From: Plumapathes pennacea
Taxonomy: Eukaryota; Cnidaria; Anthozoa; Antipatharia; Myriopathidae
Assembly (NCBI GenBank): GCA_964036295.1
Contig: OZ038464.1
Span: 23,634,008 to 23,698,007, forward strand
Direction of reading: 5' to 3'
Length of the DNA stretch: 64,000 nt
The position numbers and the translations under genes are program-made. The notes beneath the pieces are model-generated. The model did no database searches, was not told the origin of the DNA, and saw only the letters and a program-made list of their open reading frames with translations. The first letter of the stretch is position 1. The number at the start of each line of letters is the position of its first letter. Of this stretch, positions 30,543-52,035 are shown in pieces.

Positions 30543-30840
30543 TGCATAAATTCTCCTCAAAAACGAACTTTTAAAAGTATCCACATGGTCAAGAAAAAGT
30601 ATATTGCTCCCACTATTTCATCTCTACCTCCCAGCCTGCGCTGTCGAGCATGTAGACTCACGAATGGCTCCCATAAGCCATACAGGTATGTGCTGCCTCA
30701 AAGGATATCGTTTTCAAGCAGTTTAGTTCAAAATAAGGTATAGCTTTGGCTTTATTAGTCTGGAATAGGGTAACGCACTTCGCTTTTGGTATTTGGTCTA
30801 AAATAGTGTGCATAAGTTTGAGATATAGATCCCGGCTTCT

Positions 30841-31316
30841 GCAACATGGAATGCAACCCTTTAGGCTCCACAATCCAACCTTCTGGAACATGGAATGCAA
30901 CCCTTTAGGTTCCAGAGTCCAACCTTCTGGAACATGGAATGCAACCCTTTAGGTTCCAGAGTCCAACCTTCTGGAACATGGAATGCAACCCTTTAGGTTC
31001 CAGAGTCCAACCTTCTGGAACATAGAATGCAACCCTTTAGGTTCCAGAGTTCAACCTTCTGGAACATGGAATGCAACCCTTTAGGTTCCAGAGTCCAACC
31101 TTCTGGAACATGGAATGCAACCCTTTAGGTTCCAGAGTCCAACCTTCTGGAACATGGAATGCAACCCTTTAGGTTCCAGAGTTCAACCTTTTAGATTCTG
31201 GAATACAACACTTTAGGTTCCAGAGTCCAACCTTCTGGTTCTGGAATCCAACCCTTTAGGTTCCAGAGTCCAACCTTCTGGAACATGGAATGCAACCCTT
31301 TAGGTTCCAGAGTTCA
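30841..31316 (+). repeat. 44-bp minisatellite, about 11 units
   Basis: Unit: TTCTGGAACATGGAATGCAA, then CCCTTTAGGTTCCAGAGTCC, then AACC. Most copies are nearly identical; units near 31180-31250 are variant or half-length. The unit looks like a dimer of an older ~22-bp repeat, because GGAATGCAACCCTTT and AGAGTCCAACCTTCT align. Confidence 0.95.
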
Positions 31317-31747
31317 TTAACTTTCTGGATTCACATTTACACTTGAATGGGATATGGTTAATTCCTATTTTGATCTGTATTTGCACTTTTTGTTCAATAT
31401 TTCTAATTTGACACAACCCATGATCATTGTGGACAGTATAATAAGTAAAAACAATGATTAATTTAAACGTGGTATTTACTTTGGCAGGCAGTTGTAATTT
31501 CTTCAGTTAAAAAGTCAAATGGCCAATGATTGAAGAAAACGTTCAAGACAGTCCACATATTATATGAAATATTATAAACCCAAAATCAGTGGACAGAAAT
31601 AAAGATTTCCCATAATTAGTTTCCATAATGTTGTCTTTGTCCCTTCAACCCTCCTTGTAATAGTAATGAAACTATAGTTAGATCCCTAGATCCAGTTGAT
31701 TGGGTAGAGGCATTTTACACCAACATCATGAAATCTTTATGAATCAC
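31317..31747. other. 3' flank of gene E
   Basis: No gene. The last ~40 bp match the stranded gene D 3' flank at 22928-22963. Confidence 0.6.
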
Positions 31748-34234
31748 TCATAAACTACTCATTACTCTATCCTCAGGAAGGTGCTTGTGAAGAAAGTTCA
31801 AAATTTTACGCCAGGAATCTTCTTGAGCAATTGCATGAGCTTTGGTTTGGCCGCCCCAGGCACAAAAACCTGGCACTGGATGTTTTATAAATTGAGCATT
31901 GCAGAGAGGGGTGTAGGGGGGTCCAATTAGATGCCCTGCCCCTGGGTACCCTAGACAGGTGCACTGCTCTTCTTTGTGGTGCTCTTTCATTCTTTTCATA
32001 ATTCGTTTTACCATGTATTCTGTTGGAGAGTTTAGATCGTCCTTGCCGAAAACAAACAGCATAGGGCAGAGAATTTTGTCCACTGGCATAATCGCCGTGG
32101 AGTTTTCTTGATTTGTTGGTGAGTCGTACACTAAACTGTCCTTATACACAGTGTAACCATGCTCATTTCTACTAGCTAACCCATAATCAAGTTCGATTCT
32201 TGAGAACTGTTCCCCTTTGTAATGGCAAGGGCCAAATACAAAGCAATGAAAGGGTGACACCGCCACAATGGCTTTGATGAGATTAATTTTATGAAGAGCT
32301 AACATAAATAAGAACTCTGATCCTGAGGATACACTTATTGCCCCAATACCTTGTGGTGAGATTTTTGGGTGGAATGCCATCCATTCTGCAGCCTCTTCAA
32401 AATACGCATAGTCAACATCTTTGAGCAACTTTGGCAGGTCATCATAAGCAAAGAAGGCCAGTGAAAGTGCTGCAAAACCATGCGATGCCAGCAATGACCC
32501 CTTCTCCTCACTCAGGCCCCCAACAGCACCGTAGAAGTCAAGAATGCCTAAAGGAAAGTCACATACTCAAGATGAATAATGTGATCAGAAGGACTCAAGA
32601 ATATTGATTTCATTTAATTCTAGGATCTTTTGCAACTAATATTATTGTGGAATGTATTCAATAAGTAGGAGCACAGACAACCCAGGCTTAAATAAATTTT
32701 AGGGTGTATTCTTTTGGGACTGTTCTCTCTATTCCTGTTCCAGAATAGGAATAATAGAATACACATAATACCAGATCTCAAAAGAACACACTTTGCGCTA
32801 TTCCGAAAACAGAACAGCTGACGTGACAGAATACAGCAGAAAAATACCAAAAGAACACGATTACCAGTTATTCTGTTCATTCCGAATAAACTGCTATTCT
32901 GTCTATTCCATCTCTTCTGCTATCAGGAGCAGAATGGATGGAACACAAGAATTCACAATTACGAGTAGATGGAATAGTCCCAAAAGAACACGCCTTTAAG
33001 CTTCTGAGAGTGTAGAGTGGGAATTATCCCGAAATGTGAAATAATTCCCAAAATCCTTGAATAAGGATTCGAACTGAAACCTGCCTGTTGCGTTTGTCTT
33101 TGAGCTGTCTATGACTGCAATTTGAACATTTTCATGTGAAACAGGCAACTCAAATCCAGATAAACACAACAGGCAAATGTCCCACTGAAACTTCTATGAA
33201 ATAAAACCTCATTCCCAGGCCCCATGGGTTGCCTGTGGAATAAGTGTGCAAGATGGTGTCTCAGTAAACAGCTCTGAACAAATCCTTGTTTCTCTCTAGT
33301 CTGCATTTGTCTGACACTTTTCTCTTGGGCAGTCTAGCATGCCCCAGGGAGAAGGGCAAATTCTTAGGTTTGACTAGTCAATTCCCTGGAGGGAGGGAGA
33401 AATGATCATGTTTACATAAAGTCCCCTCACTTGCCCAGGGTCCCTCTCCCACCAGGTGTAAGGGCCAATGATTAGGTGCATTTAATGACATCCAGTCTTT
33501 GAACGAAATTTTAGGTACAGTTAAAACTCCCGTAAGTGGACACCCTTGGGAAGCAGAAAAAGTGTCTGAAACTGGAAATGTCCGCTTACGAGTATGTGTA
33601 AAATAATATAGAGTTTGGCTGAGCTAGAGTTTAAACAGGTTTCGTAGAGGCGTCCTTAAGTATAGAGCAGTCCACTTCATACGAGTGTCCGCCCAGAGAT
33701 ATTTTTCGACTTTATGTACATAATCTAACCTGGAAAAGGTCCGTCTCCCGGTGGAAGAAACAGTGTTCCTCGAATCCTTCCCTCTCTCACTGGAATTCTC
33801 TTTACTCCATCCTTCATGTACCACTTCTCAAACGTCCCGCTCGATAACGGCTCACCAACGCTCTCGTAGTTCTCTCCTCCAAGACGCAAATGACCGTCAA
33901 ATACGTCAAGATTCACAACGTACGGCTTGGTGACGTCTCTCTTCTGCAGGCGAATGCCTTTTCTCTGTCCTGGTGAATGTTTCATGCTCCACAACAAACC
34001 CATCGGTTCAATTCCAGTGTAAGAACCGCCGACAGAAGGCTGAGAAGAAACGGATACTGTGCCGTGTTCATCAGCAATGTAGTGAGCGCTCGATTCGAAT
34101 CTTTCTCCTCTATCTCCAGTAAGTTTTGCTCTCAAAGTGACTTTCTGTCTTGACAAGAGACCCGAAACACAGACGCGTACAGTCTCATCGATCAGGGACA
34201 CAAATGGACGAACTCTGATCAGCGCCACGATCAT
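31748..34234 (-). CDS. Acyl-CoA thioesterase/BAAT-family protein, intact (gene E)
   Basis: Likely an alpha/beta-hydrolase acting on acyl-CoA, of the ACOT1/2/4/6-BAAT family. Two exons, 33730-34234 and 31748-32547, join in phase 1 to give 434 residues, close to the family's usual ~420. Residues about 10-140 are the Bile_Hydr_Trans domain (LDVFDGHLRLGGENYESVGE). Residues from about 165 are the BAAT_C hydrolase domain, introduced by [20 protein letters not shown]. The triad candidates are Ser242, the Asp of FGKDDLN and the His of YPGAGH. The nucleophile elbow reads SVSSG rather than GxSxG, so the first Gly is lost. The C-terminus SSL is only a weak peroxisomal-type tripeptide, and no transit peptide is obvious, so location is uncertain. 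ATGs at 34249 and 34234 are both possible; I chose the one nearest the conserved ALIRV. Paralog of gene D, same strand and intron position. Confidence 0.87.
32702..32994. mobile_element. 293-bp MITE in gene E intron
   Basis: Ends GGGTGTATTCTTTTGGGACT and the mirrored AGTCCCAAAAGAACACGCC, flanked by TTTA on both sides. The interior repeats CAAAAGAACAC and ATTCTGT. No coding capacity. Confidence 0.85.
33520..33720. repeat. Possible DNA-transposon fragment next to gene E exon 1
   Basis: ACTCCCGTAAGTGGACACCC and TCCGCTTACGAG resemble in style the ends of the element at 26174. Only one clear end is visible; low confidence. Confidence 0.4.
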
Positions 34235-34924
34235 GATTATATACGTCATGTAAGCGAAATACTGTGATCACATACTTCGGGCGGGGACACTTTTCCAGCT
34301 TACCAAATACCACAATTTAGGTCACCCACGATGTAAAAGTGTTTTCACAATCCTATACCGACGAGGGTTTCAATTTTCTCAGGGGGTTAGACGGTCTGCA
34401 TCAAGTGGCAACTATGAATGGTTTGCAATTTGGTTTGATAATTTCTATGCAGAGAGGAGGAGAAGGATTGAAACAATGGGCACACACTTTGCAGCGTTCA
34501 GCATAATCCACAGATCTCTTACGTTGATACGTCATCTTACAAATTCACTGCCGGGCGGATTTAATTTTGTTTGCGGGAATGATAAACTGCTTGTTTCAAT
34601 TTAAGAACATGTATTCATCAAAGTATACTGACCTTGTAATGGCATAAGCTAGTATATTTCAATTCAGATTTACAGAGTTATGTGCTACGGTGACAAATTT
34701 ATTCATTTCAAATGGAAAACCAAGCAATACTCTAAAAATGTTTATGTAAATTCCATTTAATTGGTCTTGGTACACTTACATTATATATGGTTATGATAAA
34801 GTCTCTCTACTTTTCGACTATATGATATATGGGATTTACTGTTTCCGTTATTATGGCAGGGCATGTGAATCGTAGCTTTTTTTAATTCTGTTTTGCCTCC
34901 GCAATCCACTAAACTTTAAAATAA
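34235..34924. other. Intergenic between gene E and gene C
   Basis: 5' flank of gene E and 3' flank of gene C. No gene or strong repeat seen. Confidence 0.55.
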
Positions 34925-37900
34925 TCACACAGTAGATATTAAAATGTTCTTTCTTTCGCTCTGTTTTCGTGCAACACGAGGGACTGTTTCATCCTGCATG
35001 GCGGCTTTCTTATTGATGGCTTCATACTTCCTTGACTTGTCTTTCTCACGGCTGCCCCGCTTGTCTTTGTGACCGCAGGCGCCGTTTCGCTTCCTTGCGC
35101 AAATTTTGCTCCTCATCAAGTTGGACACTCTTCCGTTTGTGAGGAAGACAAGACTGATGAAGAGTCCTTTCATAATAAAACGCACAACAACAAATTAATG
35201 GCGGACAAGAAACGTCCTGTGGTAGTCATGATGATACAATACATCTTCCCACCCTGTGACAAAGGAGATAAATGTAACTGCGAAGGCTCCGAGACGAGCT
35301 CGAGGCTAAACAACGGCCTGGTAGATTATTCTACGTTATTTTTCAATATAAAATAGTTTATGTCTACTTTTATAATCAGCCATGCACGCTTTGTTTAACT
35401 GTTTGGAGCCCATGGTTATTATAATAACCGTTATTGGATGATGTCACTGACACGTACAATTTTGACTCTGTTCTGCGCATGTGACCCAGTAAGTACAGAA
35501 CGACTGATCAACAAAGTTCAACTTACACCAAGAAAAACCTCTATAGAACCTATATATCAATTTGCAATTATATCTTAGGTCCACCACAAATTCAAGATCG
35601 TGTCTTGATTAGTACACTCGCAGGACGAGCGAATACTTGTTCGGTGTACTATAAAAAGTTGAATACCTTGGAAAGCATTAAACACGGTGCAGGTATACTG
35701 GAGGACCGGCGAGTAGTTTGCAACGTAACCCAACACCCACGGGACACCGAGCACCATTGTCAACTTGACATACAAGAAAGCAAGGCTCGGCTGAGGCCTT
35801 TGCGTTGCTACACGTCGGGTCGCCTGTGGAACAAATAACAAGGCTAACGCGCATTGGTCAGTGAATACAAAATTCAAAATGATCGGATTATCTCTCGCTA
35901 CAGTACGTCCATAAACAACGGAACCATTAAACAGCAAACAAGCAAAATGATGGCCGATGACTTGTGCCACAATCACGTTCTTAAACTATCACATTTTCTA
36001 ATTACCAGTACATGTACCTACTACTAAAGAAAACTGAAAAAGGAAACATTGGAATTTGTATCCGCATCCTCTAACTCTCTGTACAGATTCTGGGTCAATT
36101 TGGGTCATCAGCTATTTACTCAATTATACCTCACCTTCTTCGCTTGGTGTATGGCAATCAGTGTCCTGGCCAAAGCAACAATGTTGAACAGCAAGGCGAG
36201 GGCAACAGGGATACGAAAAGAGAAAGTTAATGCGAGGCCATTCTGAATCCAGCAAAACTCTCCCTTGCCTGCAAAAAGTAAATTGAATCATAAATAATTT
36301 GCTAAGTTTACAATATTGCATTATTTAGTTATAGAAACCGACGTGACTCGGTGCAAGATTTTTCACACAAAGTCAAGGCAGTCTATGGCAATCTTATGTC
36401 AAGGAAGTTAGATACATCAGTACCTTTTAGCTGGTGTTGCCACGGGGTGGATGTTTGATGGAGTGCTTACTAAAAAAGATGTTTGTTACATGTGTGATTC
36501 AGAAATCCAGTGCCGTAGCTTGGATTTTTCGTCTGGGGGGGGGGGGGGGGGGGGGCAGACTTTTTGTTTAAACCCCAAAGAGGTACCCCCCCCCCCCCCC
36601 CCCCGCTAGCTACGGCCCTAAAATCAAATAGAACGATGGAGAAACAAACCATATCCAAAATACGCAGCCTCAGTGACGTCAAAAGTAAAACAGACCGTCA
36701 CAAGAACCAGCGGTCCTCCCCAGGCGAGGCAACAGTAGATAACAAGCGTTTTGAGGTTGTTCCCACCCGTATCAACGCGGCCTGTTGGTGGTTGAAAAAG
36801 AAGGTGCACATGTATAAGTCATATATATATACATCACTGCATGAAACTGATTTCATTGTGCATGTCCATGAATGTTCGAATGTATTGGTGATGTGTTCGT
36901 CATGCGTCCCCGGATTTTGGGTATTATATGTACACGTCTTTTGCATCTGGGAAATCCCCATCCCCGTGCTAGTATTTCCATCATATAAGCAGTTGATCAA
37001 TGACGGATCATAATCTTACTACGTGTGATTGAATATATAGAAGGTTGCTGAAGTATCTAAAGCAATGACTTGTTTCTGTGGGACGAGCGAAAATCAGCGA
37101 ATATCGTATTTTTTGTGTAACATATTTTGTTCGTCTTACCTTTTGAAGTGAACGTCTTGGCCAGATCATACCCCATGACTGCCATCCACATGAAAGACAC
37201 CAACGAAAAGTAATGCAGCATCACTGCGATTGCTACACACACCGCTCTGATCTCCGTCTCACCAGATGATAGGAACACAGCTTGAAAGCAGATGATGGAG
37301 CAGGCGAGGTTCATAAGTACCTTACCGGGGAGGTTCCTCAGCTCCTTGAATAGGGCGTAAACCACAATAAGCACGAGCAGTGCGACGATGGATGTCGAGC
37401 AACCGACCATTGTTGTGATAGTTTCTGCGTTCAGTCCTGTTGTTTTAGTCATTTTTTTCTCTGTCAGGTTTTCAGTCAAGTTGGAGCGGTTGCGTGGCAC
37501 AACTGATGTCGGTGCAGGGCTTGGCAGCACGTAAGCAATTCCGCTGTCGGCTGTAAACAGCTTTAGTTTGTATGTGTGTATTTTAATATTTTTAAACAGC
37601 TTCCCCAACGAAGGCGGTGGATCACATTTCAATTTACCTGAAAGATCACAAAACAAACAGTGAAAAAAAAAAAAAAAAGAAAAAGAAAAAAGAAAAAAGT
37701 TACACAGGAGCAGTTACTCTGGCAGAGTTCACATGAACAGAAAGATTTTGTTTCCAACAAGCTGTGGCGGATCTTGCGTGTACAACATTATGCTTACATA
37801 TCATACAAGGGTGCTACTCTTAGAGGTTTCATATTTTCTTGATTAGTTTCTTTTACTTGCACTGAGCAACGAACTGCCAACTTTTGTTTCCCTCGCTCGC

Positions 37901-38407
37901 TATACAGTCCAATAAAATGTCAAATTGGCCAATTCTCGCGGCTAAGCATTAAGCATAGTCATTTTTTCGGAAAAAATTTCGGATGAAAGTTGGTAAAACC
38001 TACAAACAAACAAAACTTAATATCAACCCAGAGGAAGCCCACACTGAATAATCTCCTAAACAAAAATAAAAATGATCCAAAACATCTGAACAATCGGACA
38101 ATTTTTTCGGGGGATTGATTATTCAGTGTTAGTGGGTTCCCAGTTTCAGGCAAGGTAAAGGGTTCTTTCGGAATAATCGAATGAAATCATGTCGCCTTGG
38201 CGCATTTCGCTGATTTTACCAACACATAATTGCAGCCCTTATCACGCGCTTACCAGAACAATTTCCAGAAGTCGTTGTGGTCAGAGTGACCTGAGTCACT
38301 GTTGCGTTTCGCGATGCATTCCCACGTTCCATCATCGGTTGCGGAGTTGCCTGACAGCATTTTTGACCAATCGACAAAGCTGCGACAAACCAAACAACAA
38401 GGTGCAT
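34925..38407 (-). CDS. Family-B-like GPCR lacking somatomedin-B domain (gene C)
   Basis: Third member of the receptor family. Six coding exons with consistent phase give 438 residues: 38254-38407, 37140-37637, 36650-36781, 36135-36268, 35667-35823, 34925-35166. Exon 1 encodes a signal peptide (MHLVVWFVAALSIGQ) and a short Thr/Asn-rich segment. It joins directly to exon 3-equivalent sequence, with no somatomedin-B exon and none recognisable in the 616-bp intron between. The ectodomain is only about 130 residues and lacks the YRNPHC cysteine module. The 7TM core is well conserved with A and B (LVLIVVYALFKELRNLPGKV; WMAVMGYDLAKTFTS; VLGVPWVLGY). The tail is basic. The exon 3 donor is canonical (AAAAG|GTAAG), which helps place the weaker donors in A and B. 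Function unknown; a receptor with a truncated ligand-binding region. Confidence 0.87.
36490..36618. mobile_element. Short inverted-repeat element with G20 and C19 tracts
   Basis: GCCGTAGCTTGG near 36512 and GCTAGCTACGGCCCT at 36605-36618 are imperfect inverted ends. Inside are a G run of about 20 (36535-36555) and a C run of about 19 (36586-36604). It sits in intron 4 of gene C, about 30 bases from the exon 4 donor. Each strand could form a quadruplex or the runs could pair into a hairpin; inference. Confidence 0.7.
37661..37700 (+). repeat. A-rich purine tract
   Basis: A run of A with scattered G in intron 1 of gene C, close to the acceptor side of its second exon. Confidence 0.8.
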
Positions 38408-41046
38408 GGTTCCCGCCTTTCCTGTGAACGATAAAGAATGATAACTCAAGTTAGTTTTTAAAGAAATGTAGTAGCTCAGAAAGTCGACAACTTTCAGCCC
38501 AAAAAGCAAAAAATATCTCAGTTTGCACGTCTTCCCTCGCCCAGGCGGCACAGGCTTGATGGCAATGAAAATGCGGTTGACGATCGCGAACTGAATCATC
38601 TGTAGGAGTGACATAAGTCGAAACAAGTTAACTTACGTACTTGTTAGTCGCCGCCTGTTGTTTCCCTTGTGTTAATTCAATATCGCTGTTGAGATGCAAA
38701 AGACTGGAGATAGCTATACTGACCGATCCTCAACTCTTTCTGAAACACATTGTTTTGTATTTATGGCTGCATGTCCTAAAAACCTAAAACACTAAAACTG
38801 AAGCAGAGTACCGATGTACCTTTATAACCTATAAAAATGTAAACGTGAGAGGTTGCACTGGCGTTTGACCCCGCCCCATTCATTAAATTGAAGTTGCAAA
38901 TTAAAACCTCATATTTAAAAAGGTTTAAAAACCTTCTTCAAGGCGTCTTCTAATAATTGCTTAATTTTGGGCTGCAGTATTGTTAATAGGCGTCACATCC
39001 GTACCTCTACTGTGTTTGGTGTGATGGTCAACTTTCAAAATGCTTTCCGACTGCTACAGTTTCCTTGGAGAAAATGTTTGAGCTCGCCGGTTCAGCTCAG
39101 ATTGGTGAAAGAAAAAAAACACTATAGCGTTCCGTTGGGAAATTGACTCGCAAAAAAAACAAGTAACTCTAGCAATTCTTGCTACCTACACCTCAATTTA
39201 TGAATGACTAATAAAGGTGTTTGTGGTACTGTCACTTTATCATTTTCATTTGAGCATTTCGGAGACAGCCTGCTGTGAAACGGCTGAGTTTGCTAGCTAC
39301 TCTGAGACTGACCGCATGCAAATGAAGACCGGAGCACGTTTGCATAAATTCATTATCCAAATATATTTATTCATAATACGCAGCAGATAGCCTGCGGACA
39401 TGTAACAACCGCGCAATATCCGATGCGGGCGCAATAAAAGCATATCTTACTTAAACATGCTCTTATTATTTTATCAAAAGCATGGAAAACCTAGTCTCAC
39501 AATACAACATTGTACATATCAATAATTGATGGTAATCTTTTAGTATAATAAACTCCCTTACTCATTTGCTCTTGTGTGTTACTAAGGGATTTTTTCCGAG
39601 ATGCAAACTTGTCGAAGTTACCAAAATGTATAGTTGTATTAAGTCAGTCAAGAAGCATTGTAACCTTCATTAAGACTTTGCATGACCTGAGCCTTAATTG
39701 AATCTTAACAGGAAGATGTGCGGGAGTAACTGACACGCAATTGATAACGTGATTGCTATTTGAACGGCTGTAAACATTTGTCTTAAAAAAGGCCGGAGAA
39801 TCTGCATGTCAAGGGGATCATTGTTTGATCAGCTGCTATTTGCTACCAAACGGTAACTTACCTTTTTATTTACGAAGACTTGCAGGACTTGAACCTCTGT
39901 ACATGACAACCTTCAGTTTTAACACGATTATGTACTGACTTTGACACACTAGATTTTTAATCGGATTTCTGTATATCCAAACGCATTTTTTTCTTTTCTC
40001 CAAACACACAATAAAGAAAACGGAAAAATACTAAATGTATCAAAATCAGAAACGAATTAGGGCAACAGCCGGGAATACGACAAAATGTAAACATAGATCC
40101 GCTTATACGTTTTCTTTTTGGCTAGCTAAAGCGTTCAGAGAAGGCAACACTTATCACACCATTATTAATGGTAATCGGCAGGTGAAAATAAAACAAGAAC
40201 GCAGAAACAAAATAATGGCTTCCCAATCTGGCAAGAAAGCAATAAAACATCACACCACATAAAAGATGGCATTCCTTTAGCGGAGATAAGACGGACAATC
40301 TGCTTTCATTTGCTCCCAACCTTCGTCAAACACTTTGAGAATGTCTGTAAAACAACATTATTTGATTTCATACGAGTGTAGGTCCAACAAATAGAGCCGT
40401 TTTCGGATGACTGTCGAGAGTCGCATGATTGCTTTGGGTTTGTGTTTGTTGTGCTTTCGGACTGGTTCAAACAAGTTCGCCAGCATTTTAGTCCAATCAG
40501 GAACGAAAGCAAGTGTGGGCGTTTCATCGCACTAATGAAAACCTTGTATTTTGAGCTTAGTGAAAGGTTTAATAAACAAAGGTTCAGGAAAATATCGTCA
40601 AAATATGTATCGCTAGAAGCACAAGTATCTCTTGATCAGTCAACTAGAATGGCTAGTAATGAACAGATACACAATGCGATACAGTGGCGTTGCCACTACG
40701 CACGTGATCACCGCAAAGGACCTGGGGACGAAAGCGCGGGGTCCGACGAGAGAGACGGGGGCTTGGGTTGAGAGCCGAGATAAGGCTTCTCCGACGACTG
40801 GACTTGGTGAGTTTATGCTGTTTCTCCTTGGAGTTTCGATGTACAGAGTAACTCAACTGCATGGAAAGTAGTATTTCTCTCCGAGAATTCAACAAACTCG
40901 CGTCGTTCAATGAAAGAAAGTGCTCATGCTGAGCACGTGATTTCAGTGTTGTGTCGAACCGAATTTATATTTGAAGTTCGCATTGTTGCTTTTCCTTTCA
41001 GAGTTACTTCCATGTAGAAGAATAGAGGCAGTGGTACAGCTATATC
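38408..41046. other. Intergenic, gene C to MRPL2 (divergent)
   Basis: No supported gene. Holds the 5' flanks of gene C (minus) and MRPL2 (plus). A dispersed repeat lies at 39445-39553. A good acceptor (TTTTCCTTTCAG) ends at 41001, suggesting an intron in the MRPL2 5' UTR. Confidence 0.55.
39445..39553 (+). repeat. Dispersed repeat, copy 1
   Basis: Shares AAAAGCATGGAAAACC and TCAATAATTGATGGTAATCT with an inverted copy at 57405-57520, with small indels between them. Confidence 0.8.
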
Positions 41047-41907
41047 GTGATGTTGAAGTGGATCCGTATTTATGCTACTCAAGGTAGTATAGTTAACTCC
41101 GCATCGATAAGAAACATGGCGGCCAGTTGGGAAACATGTTTGACGGCTCGCCATCTTTCCACCACGACCACACTAAATGGACGAACCCCATACTCATACA
41201 TGAGGGTTCCACGAAGCATGGCGAACATCCCTGTTCCGAAGAGCCTCAAAGATGGAACCGCGAGAAGGCATGGCGGCAGATCAGGTCGAAATAACTCTGG
41301 CCATATTGTTGTCAGGCATCGAGGGGGTGGCCACGCTCAGACATACAGAATTATCGACTTTGTAAGAGCGCCTCTGCTTAATAAAACTTCAGCCAACACT
41401 GCTATCAAAGATAAGGTCCTGCACATAGGCTATGACCCTTGCAGATCTGCCCGAATTGCTCTTGTTGCTGGTGATGGCAGCAATCAGCTTAAGATCATAA
41501 CAGCTCCAGATCAAGTGAAAGTGGGGGACATTGTCACAGCTTCTAGGGGAAAGCCTCAGTCACTTGCCTTGCTCCGCGCTGGTGATGCTTACCCTCTGGA
41601 AAACTTACCAGTTGGCACGCTGGTGCATAATGTGGAACTGAGACCAGGGGAGGGTGCCCAGATGGTGCGTGCCGCAGGGACCTGCGCTCAACTTGTTCAC
41701 AAGTCCAAAGATAAAGTGAAGATCAGACTGCCATCAAAGGTCGAAAAAGAGATTCCAGCCAAATGTCTGGCCACTGTGGGTAGAGTTTCTAACCTTGACC
41801 ATAAGAATAGAATTATTGGCAAAGCAGGGAGAAACCGCTGGCTCAACAGACGACCAAAGGGACAAACTGGAAGGGATCGCTCACTATGGAAAAAGAAACG
41901 AGTGTAA
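41047..41907 (+). CDS. MRPL2: Mitochondrial ribosomal protein L2 (uL2m)
   Basis: Component of the large mitochondrial ribosomal subunit that binds 23S-type rRNA near the peptidyl-transferase centre. A single uninterrupted CDS of 286 codons. The N-terminal ~60 residues are basic and hydroxyl-rich, as in a mitochondrial presequence. The L2 signature follows (GRNNSGHIVVRHRGGGHAQT, then YRIIDF), then the SH3-like C-terminal domain (LPVGTLVHNVELRPGEGAQM, RAAGTCAQLV). The end (GKAGRNRWLNRRPKGQTGRD) is the animal mitochondrial form. Starts at 41047, 41050 or 41116 (MAASWE) are possible; the longest is listed. Upstream sequence suggests a 5' UTR intron. SELENOO follows on the same strand about 600 bases downstream. 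Confidence 0.95.
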   Translation: MMLKWIRIYATQGSIVNSASIRNMAASWETCLTARHLSTTTTLNGRTPYSYMRVPRSMANIPVPKSLKDGTARRHGGRSGRNNSGHIVVRHRGGGHAQTYRIIDFVRAPLLNKTSANTAIKDKVLHIGYDPCRSARIALVAGDGSNQLKIITAPDQVKVGDIVTASRGKPQSLALLRAGDAYPLENLPVGTLVHNVELRPGEGAQMVRAAGTCAQLVHKSKDKVKIRLPSKVEKEIPAKCLATVGRVSNLDHKNRIIGKAGRNRWLNRRPKGQTGRDRSLWKKKRV

Positions 41908-41971
41908 AAAATGCTTTGAGGAGAAGGATAAATGATATTTTCAAGTAAAGCATTTGAAATTATTTCACTTC

Positions 41972-41977
41972 AATAAA
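41972..41977 (+). terminator. MRPL2 poly(A) signal
   Basis: AATAAA 65 bases after the MRPL2 stop codon. Another candidate lies near 42128. Confidence 0.6.
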
Positions 41978-42512
41978 GGTTACAGACCTGCTGTGGCCCA
42001 CAGCTGGAAGCAAATATTTTAATGTGAGCTATACTGTATTTTGAAACCAAATTTGCATGGCAAAAAGCAATGAATGACAACCTTTTGAGCTGTGAAAAGT
42101 CTGTTTTGAAGGTTTTCCATTTGTCAGAATAAAGAAATTATCCCAAACAGCTGAACCTGTGTGCTAACTGGTATCTGCTCTCTTGATTACTCTGTGAAGC
42201 AGCCACAGGATGAGATTCATTGCATGACAAGATTTTATCTCTTATCCCACAGGCAGGCAAGCTCATTGAGCATGCAATATCACAGTATGGGAGGTTCTAA
42301 CAAAACTCGAATCTTCGAACCAGTCTCATGTAAAAACAGAAACAAAGATTTGAATGGAGACCAATCTGAAGTTGTACCTGTCTCATGTAAATCACAGTTT
42401 ATTCTGAAATTCTGAATCTCCTCATGAAACCTTTTTACCGTGACGTCACACCCTCAAGTGCTAAATCGTCCCCACCCCTCCCTTCCTAAACTAGTTTAGC
42501 CCAGCATCCAAC
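41978..42512. other. Intergenic MRPL2-SELENOO
   Basis: Short gap, no gene. The SELENOO promoter and 5' UTR should lie in the last few hundred bases; the stretch before 42513 is locally C-rich. Confidence 0.55.
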
Positions 42513-51936
<9,424 letters not shown>

Positions 51937-52035
51937 GGCCTTTGGTGACGTACTGCATGTAATTCAAGTTTGTCCCAGAGGCCTTAGCGTCACTGTCGAT
52001 TTCCCGTCCGGCTGCTGTTTCGTCTTCAGTTGTTT

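Noticed and set aside
36564..37013. 149-residue plus-strand frame
   Set aside because: Antisense to exon 4 of gene C and running through the C tract; an artefact.
40442..40871. Overlapping plus-strand frames upstream of MRPL2
   Set aside because: No similarity I recognise, no splice logic, different from coding composition of neighbours.
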